NCBI GenBank assembly: GCA_035560815.1
Contig: DATMYR010000064.1
Coordinates: 1 to 36,094 of the forward strand
Length of the DNA stretch: 36,094 nt
Source of the DNA: UBA5314 sp035560815
GTDB taxonomy: Bacteria > Bacillota > Syntrophomonadia > Syntrophomonadales > Syntrophomonadaceae
Direction: 5' to 3'
Shown: positions 8,261 to 17,500 of the stretch, piece by piece
How positions within the stretch are numbered: the stretch's first letter is position 1
Layout: each line of letters starts with the position of its first letter
Made by a program: the position numbers and the translations under genes
Notes under the pieces: generated by a model
The model's database searches: none
What the model was told of the DNA's origin: nothing
What the model saw: only the letters and a program-made list of their open reading frames with translations

Positions 8261-8422
8261 CTATAGAGCGTTTACTATGCTGTTAAATGCACCAGCAATA
8301 CCGTCCTTCAACCCAGTCAATCCTGCAATTAGCAAAACGGCTACCAGGGAAATAATCAGAGCGTATTCAACCATACCTTGTCCTTCTTCTTCCTTGACCA
8401 ACCTTTTAAACATGTTCATCAT
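8261..8422 (-). CDS. flp: Flp-type major prepilin
   Basis: A 53-residue prepilin. It has a short basic and acidic leader (KRLVKEEEG), then Q15-G-M-V-E19-Y20 and a hydrophobic helix ALIISLVAVLLIAGL. This fits the Flp rule G|xxxxEY, with predicted cleavage by TadV after G14 and Glu at +5 of the mature pilin. GGGAGG lies eight bases before the ATG at 8422; a second ATG follows directly. It is the first gene of the Tad operon and forms the pilus shaft. A leader of about 200 bases separates it from yitT. Confidence 0.92.
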   Translation of the reverse strand: MMNMFKRLVKEEEGQGMVEYALIISLVAVLLIAGLTGLKDGIAGAFNSIVNAL

Positions 8423-8561
8423 TATGGATCCCTCCCAAATTTTTTCGATTTTTAAATCGGTTTTGTGTCTAGTTATATATTAAACCCATGGCGATATTTC
8501 GGGTATCAACTAAAAGGCTCAATTTTAATGAACGTTTAGTCGCGAAATTTTATCCGCCATT

Positions 8562-8590
8562 AGTCCTAAATTGTTGTTTTGCTTAGGACT
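8562..8590. repeat. Inverted repeat upstream of flp
   Basis: An 8-bp perfect inverted repeat AGTCCTAA/TTAGGACT is separated by 13 bases between the end of yitT and flp. No T run follows on either strand, so an operator or a weak transcript-end structure are both possible. Confidence 0.4.
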
Positions 8591-8629
8591 GGGGGTGGCC
8601 TGTATGCGCCGGATTGTCCTGGAACAATG

Positions 8630-9514
8630 TCAGAAATCGGCACCCGCGCCCAAAAATCCCTGCCCAAAAACCTCAATGCTCTCATTGACGATGATGAAGG
8701 CACAGGGATCGATTTGAAAAACCAATTCTTTTAAGCGCGGAAATTGGGTTTGACCTACGGTAACGAGGATAATCAGGTGGGAATCTCCGGTATAGCCGCC
8801 CTGCCCCTGTAAAAAGGTGCAGCCGCGTTGCAAGCTTTCAATAATGGCCTCAGCGATTTTTTGATGTTGGTGGGAAATGATCATGACAGTGCGGGTTAAC
8901 TGCAATCCCGTAAGCACCTCATCCATCACCTGGGAAGAAACAAAAATGGCAATTGTCGAATAAAGGGTCAAATTGATGTTGGTGCTGAACAGGGATAAGC
9001 CTATTACCAGAAGATTGCTAATAAAAGTGGTTTGGCCGATATTAAGGCCCCAATATCTTTTAATTAAAACGGCAATAATATCAATTCCACCCGTCGATCC
9101 TTTCGCACGGAAAATGATCCCCGACCCGATGCCAGCTAAAGCTCCTCCAAAGACCGCTATCAGAAGGGGATCTGTCAGCGTAAATTGTACAGTTCTCAAG
9201 AGGGTTAGAAAAGCTGACAAGGCAGCTGCGCCAATCAGGCTATATAGTACGAAGCGCCTGCTTACATAGCGATAACCGGCCACGAATATGGGGATGTTCA
9301 AGATTGCATACCATAGTCCGATATCCCATCCGGTGAAATAGTTAAGGATAACGGCGATGCCCGTCACCCCACCGGTAAGCATACGAGCCGGCACCAGGAT
9401 AGTCTGAATGGCCCCCGCCAGGAGAAATGAGCCTACCAGAATGTAGGTTATATCCATGAGTTTTATTTTTTCTAAAAAGGTAGGTTTCAGCGAATAACCC
9501 GCTTTCTTTTTCAT
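8630..9514 (-). CDS. yitT: YitT family membrane protein
   Basis: A 294-residue protein of the YitT (DUF161 plus DUF2179) family, common in several copies in Firmicutes. The first 200 residues form about five or six membrane helices, with family segments VPARMLTGGVTGIA and FRAKGSTGGIDIIA. A cytoplasmic DUF2179 domain follows (about 220-285) with RGCTFLQGQGGYTG. The molecular function is unresolved; transport or nucleotide-linked sensing has been suggested for the family. GGGAG lies three bases before the ATG. It faces away from the methyltransferase gene across a 254-base region. Confidence 0.92.
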   Translation of the reverse strand: MKKKAGYSLKPTFLEKIKLMDITYILVGSFLLAGAIQTILVPARMLTGGVTGIAVILNYFTGWDIGLWYAILNIPIFVAGYRYVSRRFVLYSLIGAAALSAFLTLLRTVQFTLTDPLLIAVFGGALAGIGSGIIFRAKGSTGGIDIIAVLIKRYWGLNIGQTTFISNLLVIGLSLFSTNINLTLYSTIAIFVSSQVMDEVLTGLQLTRTVMIISHQHQKIAEAIIESLQRGCTFLQGQGGYTGDSHLIILVTVGQTQFPRLKELVFQIDPCAFIIVNESIEVFGQGFLGAGADF

Positions 9515-9688
9515 GATCTCCCTTTCTTCGGCTCTGGTCTTTGATCATATTGTGCCCTGCAGGGGAACCATATTATGTGAAAGCTAGACTGGTTAATAAA
9601 CGGAAGACTGAAGAACGGCATGCTGTCCAAGAAGAGGATAAAATCAAAAGGGTCCTTTCAGACAAGTGCCTGCCTCCATCCAGTTTTG

Positions 9689-9718
9689 TTGCGTTCTTAA
9701 CCACAACGGTTATATGAT
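9689..9718 (+). promoter_or_regulatory. Promoter of the methyltransferase gene
   Basis: TTGCGT (9689-9694), an 18-base spacer and TATGAT (9713-9718) lie about 50 bases before the TTG start at 9769. This is a plausible sigma-A promoter by spacing and match only. Confidence 0.5.
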
Positions 9719-9768
9719 AAGAAAGTACAAAAGCGGGATGCTAAGATCACCTGCAGGGAGGTTTCCGT

Positions 9769-10926
9769 TTGAACGATGTTCAATTAGTTGCTACCAGTGC
9801 CTTTGGCCTGGAGTCAATCGTAGCCAATGAATTGAAAAACCTGGGTTATGAAGATTTGCAGTTAGAGAATGGTCGGGTGTCCTTTACGGCTGACCAGCAG
9901 GCAATTGCCCGCTGCAATCTATGGCTGCGCAGTGCTGACCGTTTGTTGATCAAGGTTGGGGAATTTCCGGCTCAGACCTTCGATGAGCTTTTTGAGCAAA
10001 CCCGGGCCTTACCCTGGAACTCATGGCTTCCAGAAAACGCCAACTTCCCAGTGCAGGGCAAATCCATCAAATCACGTTTGTTCAGCGTTTCCGACTGCCA
10101 GGCTATCGTAAAAAAGGCTGTCGTGGAAAGCTTGAAAGCCCGGCACCACCGTACCTGGTTCACTGAGGATGGTCCTCGTTACAAGATAGAGGTCTCCCTA
10201 CTTAATGATATTGCCACTCTGACTCTGGACACCAGTGGATCGGGACTGCATAAAAGGGGGTACCGCCAGTTGACTCATGCCGCGCCCTTAAAAGAGACGC
10301 TGGCTGCAGCCATGGTGCAGATTAGCCGCTGGAAACCGGACCGCGCTTTTATCGATCCCTTATGCGGCTCCGGTACCATAGCCCTGGAGGCCGCCTTGAT
10401 CGGGCGCAACATGGCGCCAGGACTATTGCGCAAGTTTGATGCCGAAGAGTGGACGGTAATCCCTTTAAATTTGTGGCACAAAGCACGCCAGGAGGCCCGC
10501 GACCTGGCCAGACCTGAACAACCCCTGGGAATCCTGGGATTCGATAGAGACTCAGAAGCAGTAAGCATGGCCCGTTACCATGCCCGGCAGGCGGGAATCG
10601 GATCCGGTATCAGCTTTCAGCGCCAGGAGATAAACGCACTGCAGTCTCGCTATCAGTATGGCTACCTGATAACCAACCCCCCTTACGGGGAACGTCTTTT
10701 AACCCGCGAAGAGCTTCGCTTCCTTTATCAAGATATCACCAGGACATTTACCCGATTGGATACCTGGTCATTTTATGTCTTGAGCGCTGATATGGATTTG
10801 GAAAAATGGCTAAAGCGCAAAGCTGACAAAAGGCGCAAATTATACAACGGACGAATCCTCTGCAACTTCTATCAATTCTATGGCCCTAGGCCGCTCGATT
10901 TGGCCGGCCCCTTTGCAGCCCGTTAA
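9769..10926 (+). CDS. ypsC: THUMP-domain 23S rRNA (guanine-N2)-methyltransferase, YpsC/RlmL type
   Basis: A 385-residue protein. The N-terminal part (about 1-160) is a ferredoxin-like plus THUMP RNA-binding region. The rest is a UPF0020 Rossmann methyltransferase with the SAM-binding segment DPLCGSGT (196-203) and the catalytic NPPYG (303-307), the signature of N2-guanine RNA methylation. It equals the N-terminal half of E. coli RlmL and the size of B. subtilis YpsC. The start is TTG, with GGGAGG seven bases upstream. Monocistronic from its own promoter by appearance. Confidence 0.92.
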   Translation: MNDVQLVATSAFGLESIVANELKNLGYEDLQLENGRVSFTADQQAIARCNLWLRSADRLLIKVGEFPAQTFDELFEQTRALPWNSWLPENANFPVQGKSIKSRLFSVSDCQAIVKKAVVESLKARHHRTWFTEDGPRYKIEVSLLNDIATLTLDTSGSGLHKRGYRQLTHAAPLKETLAAAMVQISRWKPDRAFIDPLCGSGTIALEAALIGRNMAPGLLRKFDAEEWTVIPLNLWHKARQEARDLARPEQPLGILGFDRDSEAVSMARYHARQAGIGSGISFQRQEINALQSRYQYGYLITNPPYGERLLTREELRFLYQDITRTFTRLDTWSFYVLSADMDLEKWLKRKADKRRKLYNGRILCNFYQFYGPRPLDLAGPFAAR

Positions 10927-11126
10927 AATTGCCGTACACCCTCATAGCCCCTTTCTCCACTTTTTCTCCTTTTGGATCAATTTCTCTTATATAAAAGCAC
11001 CTTTCGGGCCATACTAAATAAAGTTTGGAAAATTTAGCTTTTTTGGTAATCGTTTGACTTAGGAATATTGTGCCCCCGGCAAGGCATAAAATAACTTGTC
11101 GGCTCTTGATAGGAGGTACCATTTCA

Positions 11127-12170
11127 ATGATTTCAATAATTCTTGCCGGGGGTCAGGGTCTGCGATTATGGCCCGAAAGCCGTCGGAATAGGCCTAAACA
11201 GCTGTGCAAATTTTTCAGTGATAAATCGATGCTGGAGCAAACTATCAATCGCCTTAAACAGGCTGGTTCGCATCGGGTTATCATCATTACCAATGAGCAG
11301 CAGCGCCCACTAATAAAAACTATGTTGGATGAATCCGATTTGCAGGACATCGAACTTCTCAGTGAACCACAAGGGAAGAATACTGCACCAGCCGTGGGCC
11401 TAGCCCTGGCCCGCCTAAGACAGGATCAGCAAAATGACATTTTAGGCATTTTCCCGGCAGATCATTATGTTGGGGATGAACCGTCTTTCGTTTCAAGTTT
11501 GGAAAAGGCCATTCAAGCAGCGGAAACGGGTCGATTGGTTACCATCGGTGTCAAACCTCGGCGACCGGAGACCGGTTACGGTTACATTGAAAAAACCCGC
11601 TGGGAGATAGGCGATATTCCCAACGTATACCAGGTTGATTCTTTTTGTGAGAAACCGGATAAAGAGATCGCCCAGCAATACGTAGATAGCGGTCAGCATT
11701 TATGGAATGCCGGTATATATATAGGAAATAGTCAGACATTTATGGATGAATTTGCTCTTTACCTACCGGAAATTCACTCGCGAATCTCCAGCGGATTTGA
11801 TGAATATGTCGCATCATATGCCAGCCTTCCGGATATTAGCTTGGATTACGGCATAGCTGAGAAATCCAACCGCATCGCGGTAGTCCCCTCGGCTTTCGAT
11901 TGGTGCGACTTGGGCAGTTGGAGTGCCATGGACGAATTCTATCAGCCCGATCAGGATCAAAACATAGGAGCTGGAGGCAACATTGCGTTTGTAGACAGCC
12001 AGTCCTGCCTCGTCAAACAAAAAGAAAAAGCACTGGTTCTTTTTGGCGTTGAAAACCTGTTGGTGGTGGAAAGTGATGACATTATTTTGGTAGCCGACCG
12101 CAACCGCAGCCAGGATTTACGCCAGGTTATTGATGCCTTGAAAAATCAGGAACGCTTTGATTTATTGTAA
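11127..12170 (+). CDS. manC: Mannose-1-phosphate guanylyltransferase
   Basis: A 347-residue sugar nucleotidyltransferase converting mannose-1-phosphate and GTP to GDP-mannose. It has the pyrophosphorylase signature LAGGQGLRLWP (6-16) with RPKQ (21-24), EPQGKNTAPA, FPADHYV, GYGYIEK, EKPD and SLDYGIAEKS, ending in a short beta-helix-like tail. It lacks the C-terminal isomerase domain of bifunctional ManC/AlgA, so it is monofunctional. The start at 11127 gives the proper family N terminus; AGGAGG lies 10 bases upstream, and an open extension to 11070 has no support. It leads a run with the GT4 gene 92 bases later and would supply its donor. Confidence 0.92.
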   Translation: MISIILAGGQGLRLWPESRRNRPKQLCKFFSDKSMLEQTINRLKQAGSHRVIIITNEQQRPLIKTMLDESDLQDIELLSEPQGKNTAPAVGLALARLRQDQQNDILGIFPADHYVGDEPSFVSSLEKAIQAAETGRLVTIGVKPRRPETGYGYIEKTRWEIGDIPNVYQVDSFCEKPDKEIAQQYVDSGQHLWNAGIYIGNSQTFMDEFALYLPEIHSRISSGFDEYVASYASLPDISLDYGIAEKSNRIAVVPSAFDWCDLGSWSAMDEFYQPDQDQNIGAGGNIAFVDSQSCLVKQKEKALVLFGVENLLVVESDDIILVADRNRSQDLRQVIDALKNQERFDLL

Positions 12171-12262
12171 GTATTGGTCTTCCGGGTACAAGTATGACAG
12201 GATGATCCCCCGGGAAAAATAAAAGTAAATGCCGCGAAATACTAACAAGGAGTTGAAGCAGT

Positions 12263-13438
12263 ATGAATATTGTTAATATTGGGACTTATCCTCCAAAACA
12301 GTGCGGGATAGCTACATTTTCTATGGATTTGAGAAAAAGTCTGCAAATGAACGGCCACGATGTGCGTATCATAAGTGTTTCTGAAGAGGCTTCCGAATAT
12401 GTATATCCATCCGAAGTTATCTTTAATATCAGACAACAGCACAAACAGGATTACATTAAAGCTGCTAATTTGATTAATTCTTCTTCATTTATAGATATGG
12501 TTATAATTCAGCACGAATATGGTATTTACGGAAGTCGTGAAGGTGAGCTGGTTATGGAGTTGGCCAAACTTCTACACCGCCCCTATGTCTTGGTAACTCA
12601 TACCGTTCTTCCCCAGCCCTCCAAACATCAAAAACAAGTTTTGAATTACTTATGTCACAGGGCATCGGGGATTGTTTGTATGACTCGTCGTTCCGCAAAT
12701 TTACTGGCTAACCTGTATGAGGCACCGGAAGAGGTTACCAGTGTTATTGCTCATGGAGTTCCAAATTTTCCGGTGCAGTCTTCTGACGTCTTGAAGACTC
12801 GCTATGGCTTGCAGGGTCGGGATATCGTCAGCACCTTTGGTTTGATCGGCCCCGGAAAGGGCCTGGAACTGGGGATCAAAGCCATGCAAGAAGTATGTCG
12901 GGTTTATCCGCAATCCCTTTATTTAATCCTGGGCCAGACTCATCCCATGTTAAGAAAAACCGAAGGTGAAAAATACCGGCATATGCTGGAGGGATTGGTG
13001 GACGAATTGGGATTAAGGAATCACGTGGCTTTTGTAAACCGCTTCCTGAGTGATGATGAGTTGGGCGAATTCCTTTATCTTACCGATATCTATTTAAGCC
13101 CTTATCCAAATCGCGATCAGGCGGTAAGTGGGACACTGGCTTTCGCTCTTGGATGTGGACGGGCGATTGTCTCAACATCTTATGCCTACGCATGTGAAGT
13201 GCTGGCCGAGGGCCGAGGCTTAATAGCAGACAAGACAGACTATAGAGAGCTTTCTGCACTGATCCAAAAAATTCTAGCCGATCCCGATCTCAAATCCGGC
13301 CTGCAAACAGCAGCTCTGAATCTTGGCAAGTCCTGGACCTGGGTCAATGTGGGGCGTCTTTATACCAATTTCTTTAACAAAATTCTTGACACGCCAATGT
13401 TGGTCAGGGAGAAGGGTTTCAATTATGCCAAACTATAA
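12263..13438 (+). CDS. GT4-type glycosyltransferase, probably mannosyl
   Basis: A 391-residue GT-B glycosyltransferase. The N-terminal domain starts NIGTYPPKQCGIATF, the glycine-rich acceptor-side loop of GT4 enzymes. The C-terminal domain has TFGLIGPGKGLELGIKA (about 188-204) and a sugar-nucleotide segment SGTLAFALGCGRAIVST followed by CEVLAEGRGL. In the place of the usual EX7E the first acidic residue seems replaced (RDQAVSG), a variation I associate with this subfamily but cannot verify. No signal or membrane helix is seen. AAGGAG lies 10 bases before the ATG. Its 3 prime end overlaps the next gene by 14 bases. The mannose specificity is inferred from the manC neighbour. Confidence 0.85.
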   Translation: MNIVNIGTYPPKQCGIATFSMDLRKSLQMNGHDVRIISVSEEASEYVYPSEVIFNIRQQHKQDYIKAANLINSSSFIDMVIIQHEYGIYGSREGELVMELAKLLHRPYVLVTHTVLPQPSKHQKQVLNYLCHRASGIVCMTRRSANLLANLYEAPEEVTSVIAHGVPNFPVQSSDVLKTRYGLQGRDIVSTFGLIGPGKGLELGIKAMQEVCRVYPQSLYLILGQTHPMLRKTEGEKYRHMLEGLVDELGLRNHVAFVNRFLSDDELGEFLYLTDIYLSPYPNRDQAVSGTLAFALGCGRAIVSTSYAYACEVLAEGRGLIADKTDYRELSALIQKILADPDLKSGLQTAALNLGKSWTWVNVGRLYTNFFNKILDTPMLVREKGFNYAKL

Positions 13439-14453
13439 ACACCTTTTGCATATGACTGACAAAACAGGAATACTGCAATTTTCTCATTTATCTTCGCCCG
13501 ACCCGAGCAGCGGCTATACATTGGATGATAATGCTCGGGCTTTTATGGTGGCTGTTTATATGGAGGATGGAGAACCGTGGGCGAAAATCTATATCCGCAA
13601 TTTACACCAGGCCCAGCAGCCTGACGGCTCCTGGTCTAATCTTCTCGTAGCCGGACAATACAGCAGTTCTCAAAATTCCCAGGATAGTATCGGGCGTGCT
13701 TTACTAGCTTGCAGTATCGGTTTACAATGTCCCTGGCCTCAGATCAAAGAAACATGTGAAGAACTGCTGATTCATCACCTACCGGAGACTGTGAAGTTTA
13801 CATCACCCCGTGCTATAGCTTATAGCCTGCTAGCCTTGTCGGGTGGAGGGGCTGCTCATTTGTCGGACAATCGAACTTTATTACTGGCGCAGAAACTAAG
13901 TGACTTTCTCCTGGGTCTTTACCAGGCAAAGCACGATAGAGGTTGGTTATGGTTTGAAGATTATATAACCTACTGCAATGCTATCATTCCCCAGGCCTTG
14001 CTGGCCGCCTATCAGGTGGGTGGGGATAAAAAGCATTTAAAGGTGGGCCGTGATTCTCTGAATTTCTTGAACAACATATTATTCCGTGATGGTTATCTCA
14101 ACATCATAGGGAATCAGGGCTGGTACCAGAAAGGGGGGAAAGTACCCCTTTTCGATCAGCAACCGGTTGATGCAGCTTCCGTCGCCTTCGCCTGCTTACA
14201 AGCATACCAGGTGCTGGGCACCAGGGAATATTTTGATCTTGCTAAACTGGCATGTCACTGGTATCGGGGACGAAACATTCACAATGTTCATTTGGTTGAT
14301 TCGGAAAGCGGTGGTTGTTATGATGCATTGACTCCTGAAGGATTCAATCGCAATCAGGGAGCCGAGGCGGTGCTTTCACTTCTTATGAGTGACATGTTTA
14401 CGGAAGGAATTCTGACTCCAGGGATTGAAGAAGAGCGTTCTTCATCTGGGTAG
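13425..14453 (+). CDS. Helical-toroid (six-hairpin glycosidase-like) protein
   Basis: A 342-residue soluble protein of alternating amphipathic helices, resembling the (alpha/alpha)6 toroid of six-hairpin glycosidases. Recognisable marks are SPDPSSGYTLDDNARA (about 20-35), QQPDGSWSN, FEDYITYCNA, a PVDAASVA segment and EGFNRNQGAEA near the end. The acidic residues in TLDDNARA and FED could be catalytic. I do not know a proven activity; a mannan-acting hydrolase or a structural partner of the GT4 enzyme are candidates. The ATG at 13425 lies inside the end of the GT4 gene with GAAGG nine bases upstream, so translation is coupled; the open frame upstream of it is only GT4 coding in another frame. 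Confidence 0.7.
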   Translation: MPNYKHLLHMTDKTGILQFSHLSSPDPSSGYTLDDNARAFMVAVYMEDGEPWAKIYIRNLHQAQQPDGSWSNLLVAGQYSSSQNSQDSIGRALLACSIGLQCPWPQIKETCEELLIHHLPETVKFTSPRAIAYSLLALSGGGAAHLSDNRTLLLAQKLSDFLLGLYQAKHDRGWLWFEDYITYCNAIIPQALLAAYQVGGDKKHLKVGRDSLNFLNNILFRDGYLNIIGNQGWYQKGGKVPLFDQQPVDAASVAFACLQAYQVLGTREYFDLAKLACHWYRGRNIHNVHLVDSESGGCYDALTPEGFNRNQGAEAVLSLLMSDMFTEGILTPGIEEERSSSG

Positions 14454-14524
14454 ACTAGATATGGTATGGAAGACTTGGTCAAATAACGAGAGCGAATAAA
14501 AAGCCCGTGAGGCATATAAAGTAA

Positions 14525-14550
14525 GGGACGGCAGGTATGCCGTCCCCTTT
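14525..14550. terminator. Bidirectional terminator between convergent genes
   Basis: A perfect 9-bp stem GGGACGGCA/TGCCGTCCC with loop GGTA is followed by CTTT on the plus strand and by TTACTTTAT on the minus strand. It lies between the stops at 14453 and 14561 and can serve both genes. Confidence 0.85.
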
Positions 14551-14560
14551 AACTTACTTC

Positions 14561-17500
14561 TTACTTCAAGTCAGTTTTGCGGAATTTCTCCGGAATAAGA
14601 TCGGCCAACGTGCAGCGCGCCACTCCGATACTGGTGTCTGCCGCTCCATAATAAACCAGGATCTCATCCTGATCCTCAAGGATCTCTTTATCCACGCCGG
14701 CTACCGCCCCACAGGTAAAGACCACATTGGGAACCCAGGCTCCGCTCAATCCCACCTCATAATCTTCTTCCGGTTCCAACACCGGATTGGGAGAGCGAAA
14801 AATAACCTTAGCCGGATTGTTCAAGTCTACCAGGATAACTCCCAGACGATAAACATAATTGTAATCGACTCCATGGTAGATGAGCAGCCAGCCGTACCTG
14901 GTTTTAATGGGCTGGGCTCCGGCACCGACTTTTAAGGAATCCCACATGCGTCCCGGCCGAGGCCCGATAATGATGGCGTGTTTTTCTTTAATGGGAAATT
15001 TCAACTGGTCTACATAGGTGACCCAGATACTTGGTTCTATCCGATGATAGATTACATAACGGCCATTTATCCGTTCCGGAAATATAATGGCATCTTTATC
15101 CCAAATATTCTTGAACGCCAGACCCTCTCTTTGCCAATCCCGGTAATTGCCAGCTTGAAAGTGCTTCAATGGAATGGAAGCAGCCGCAATCTGAGCGATA
15201 TTCCCGTCATAAGCTGTGTATAACATAAAAATCCTATCTTCGATGACAATCAGGCGCGGATCCTCACAACCCTGTATCTCTTCCGGAGTCTCCGGTGAAA
15301 AAATCGGCTCAGGAATACGTTCCAAAACACGATAGCCGTCGGTGATGGCCAGCCCGATCGAGGAGATACCATCCTCCCCAACCGCCCGGTAGAATAGATA
15401 TACCAGGTCTCCTATCCGCAGTGCGCCTGGATTTAAGACGAATTTCGATTCCCAGGAGTGGTTCTCCAAAGGCTCTAAAATAGGATTGCCTTTGTAGCGC
15501 TTTAAATACTTACTCGGTTCATTGGTGGTTTCCTGAACGATGACTGTCACATCTTTGGGCCGGGCCGGCAGCAGGGAATCGAGCAGATTCTGCTCGCTTC
15601 GTCCTTCCTGGATGAGCCTCAGAACCAAATCCATCAATTCCTCTACATTGTAACCGAGAGCCTGGTAAAGCTTCTCCAGGAAATCATGATTAAACCAGCG
15701 GCTTTCTACACTGGTGGTTAAAGGAGTGGGAATTTTCAATCCACCTTTAAAGCTGTAACTGGCCCAACTCCATGCTGTGCAAGTCAGAAACACGCCATTC
15801 TCCAACACTTGCCCCAACCCATAGCTCTCCGCCATCAACCGAAAAAGCCGGGCCAGGTCCAGATTTTGCTGTTCTTCTAGATCGGTCGCAATTTGCTTGA
15901 ATTTAGCCACCACTTTGCGGTGGTGATGATTTTCGATAATGGTGTGAGCCGAAAACTCTTCGCCCTTGGGGAGTCCCAGCAGGGAATTGCGCACCTTCAT
16001 ACCAACATTCTTTCTTTCCGCTGCGTTTAATAAGAACAGGCGGGAAAAGTTTTCAGCTACCGCCAGGCGCCTTACCAACCCGGTAAAATAACGTAGGCGC
16101 GGATATTTACCGCCCTGCCCCGGTTCCAGGCATTTAATCGATATACGGGCGGTAAGCAGGTTAAAGGCGGAGATCTTGCCCTGGGCAATCAGCCCCATGC
16201 GCAGATCGTCGGTGAGAATTATGGGTTTAATATCTACCCATTCGAAATTCTCGGGTTTAATATTATCCACCAACCAGGTTAAATCACGGTCTGTGTAGGT
16301 CCAGGTTTCGACCATATTGGCCTGGGTGAAAGCATCCCTGGCTCCTATCTTTTCAATAAGCTGCTCGGGCTTATAGTAGCCCATAGGAATCATTAGATTG
16401 ATTGGGGGAAATCTGACCAGCATCTCCCGAAGTAAATCTGAACTGACTGTAAACATGCGATGCTGAGGAAAGAGTTGAAAAAGACGCTGGACAAACATGC
16501 CAGTGCCTTCATCAGTATGCAGATCTCCTGGCAGCAGCTTCTCTAAGCCCCTCTCCAACTGGGCCATAAAATCCTCAACACCAGCAATGATTTGGTCCGG
16601 TGGGGCGTGGGGATCCAGTCCCAATCCTTCACTGATAAAGCAGTTAAATTTTTCATAATAATCCTTGCGCAAATCGCGAAAGATGTTGTCGGTCTGAACC
16701 AGGCAGGCATCCCGACCGCAAATCTTTTTAGGCACTACGATGGGTTTCCCTGGCACATACTCCATATATCCCAGAGGTACAAGGGCGGGCCTTGCTGATT
16801 CCTGCTGCTGCATCCACTGCTCGGAGAATCCAGCTTTATTCTGCCAGAGGCTGCTGGTCAAGTTCTGGCGGATGGATTCCATCTTACGCACCAGAACCTC
16901 GTCTTTTTCCACCTCATTACTGGCATGAATTCTCACGGCAAACTGATGCATCCCCAGCAGATAGCTGGCTACCTTTCCGTTGTATAAAGCCGTAGTTAAC
17001 GCGATAATACTGGCGGGGTTCATAGAATCATCAAAAGCATACATGCGAACCAGATCCAGGACTACGGATACCCAGAGATCATCGGAAAAGCAAAAGACTT
17101 CTTGCTCGTTTCCGGCCAATCTTAAAATCTCCTCAGCCCTGCTCAGCCGTTCAAGCACGGGTGAAAAATCCCGGCAACCTTGATAGAAATTATGGATTAG
17201 ATCCGGTATGGAGTGTTCAATAATATCCGGTCTCTTCACTTCACTGCGAACCAGAATATCCGCGACCTTGATTACCAACCGGTCCTTTAGCCAGGTGGCA
17301 CTATCCCGTTTGATGGCCTCAAAAACAGCCCGGGCGGTCTGACTAAATATGCGGTTGCGGGTGGGTAAGCTGTGAGCATGGACCACACCCCCCATACTCA
17401 CCTCACAGACATTACGGTTCCAACACAGTGCCCGGGTAATCAACCAGAAATCAAAACCAAAACCACGAATCTTATCTCCCCAGAAATGAGCCTCATGGGC

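Noticed and set aside
8423..8629. Cyclic-di-GMP riboswitch upstream of flp
   Set aside because: The conserved GEMM core segments are not found in the leader.
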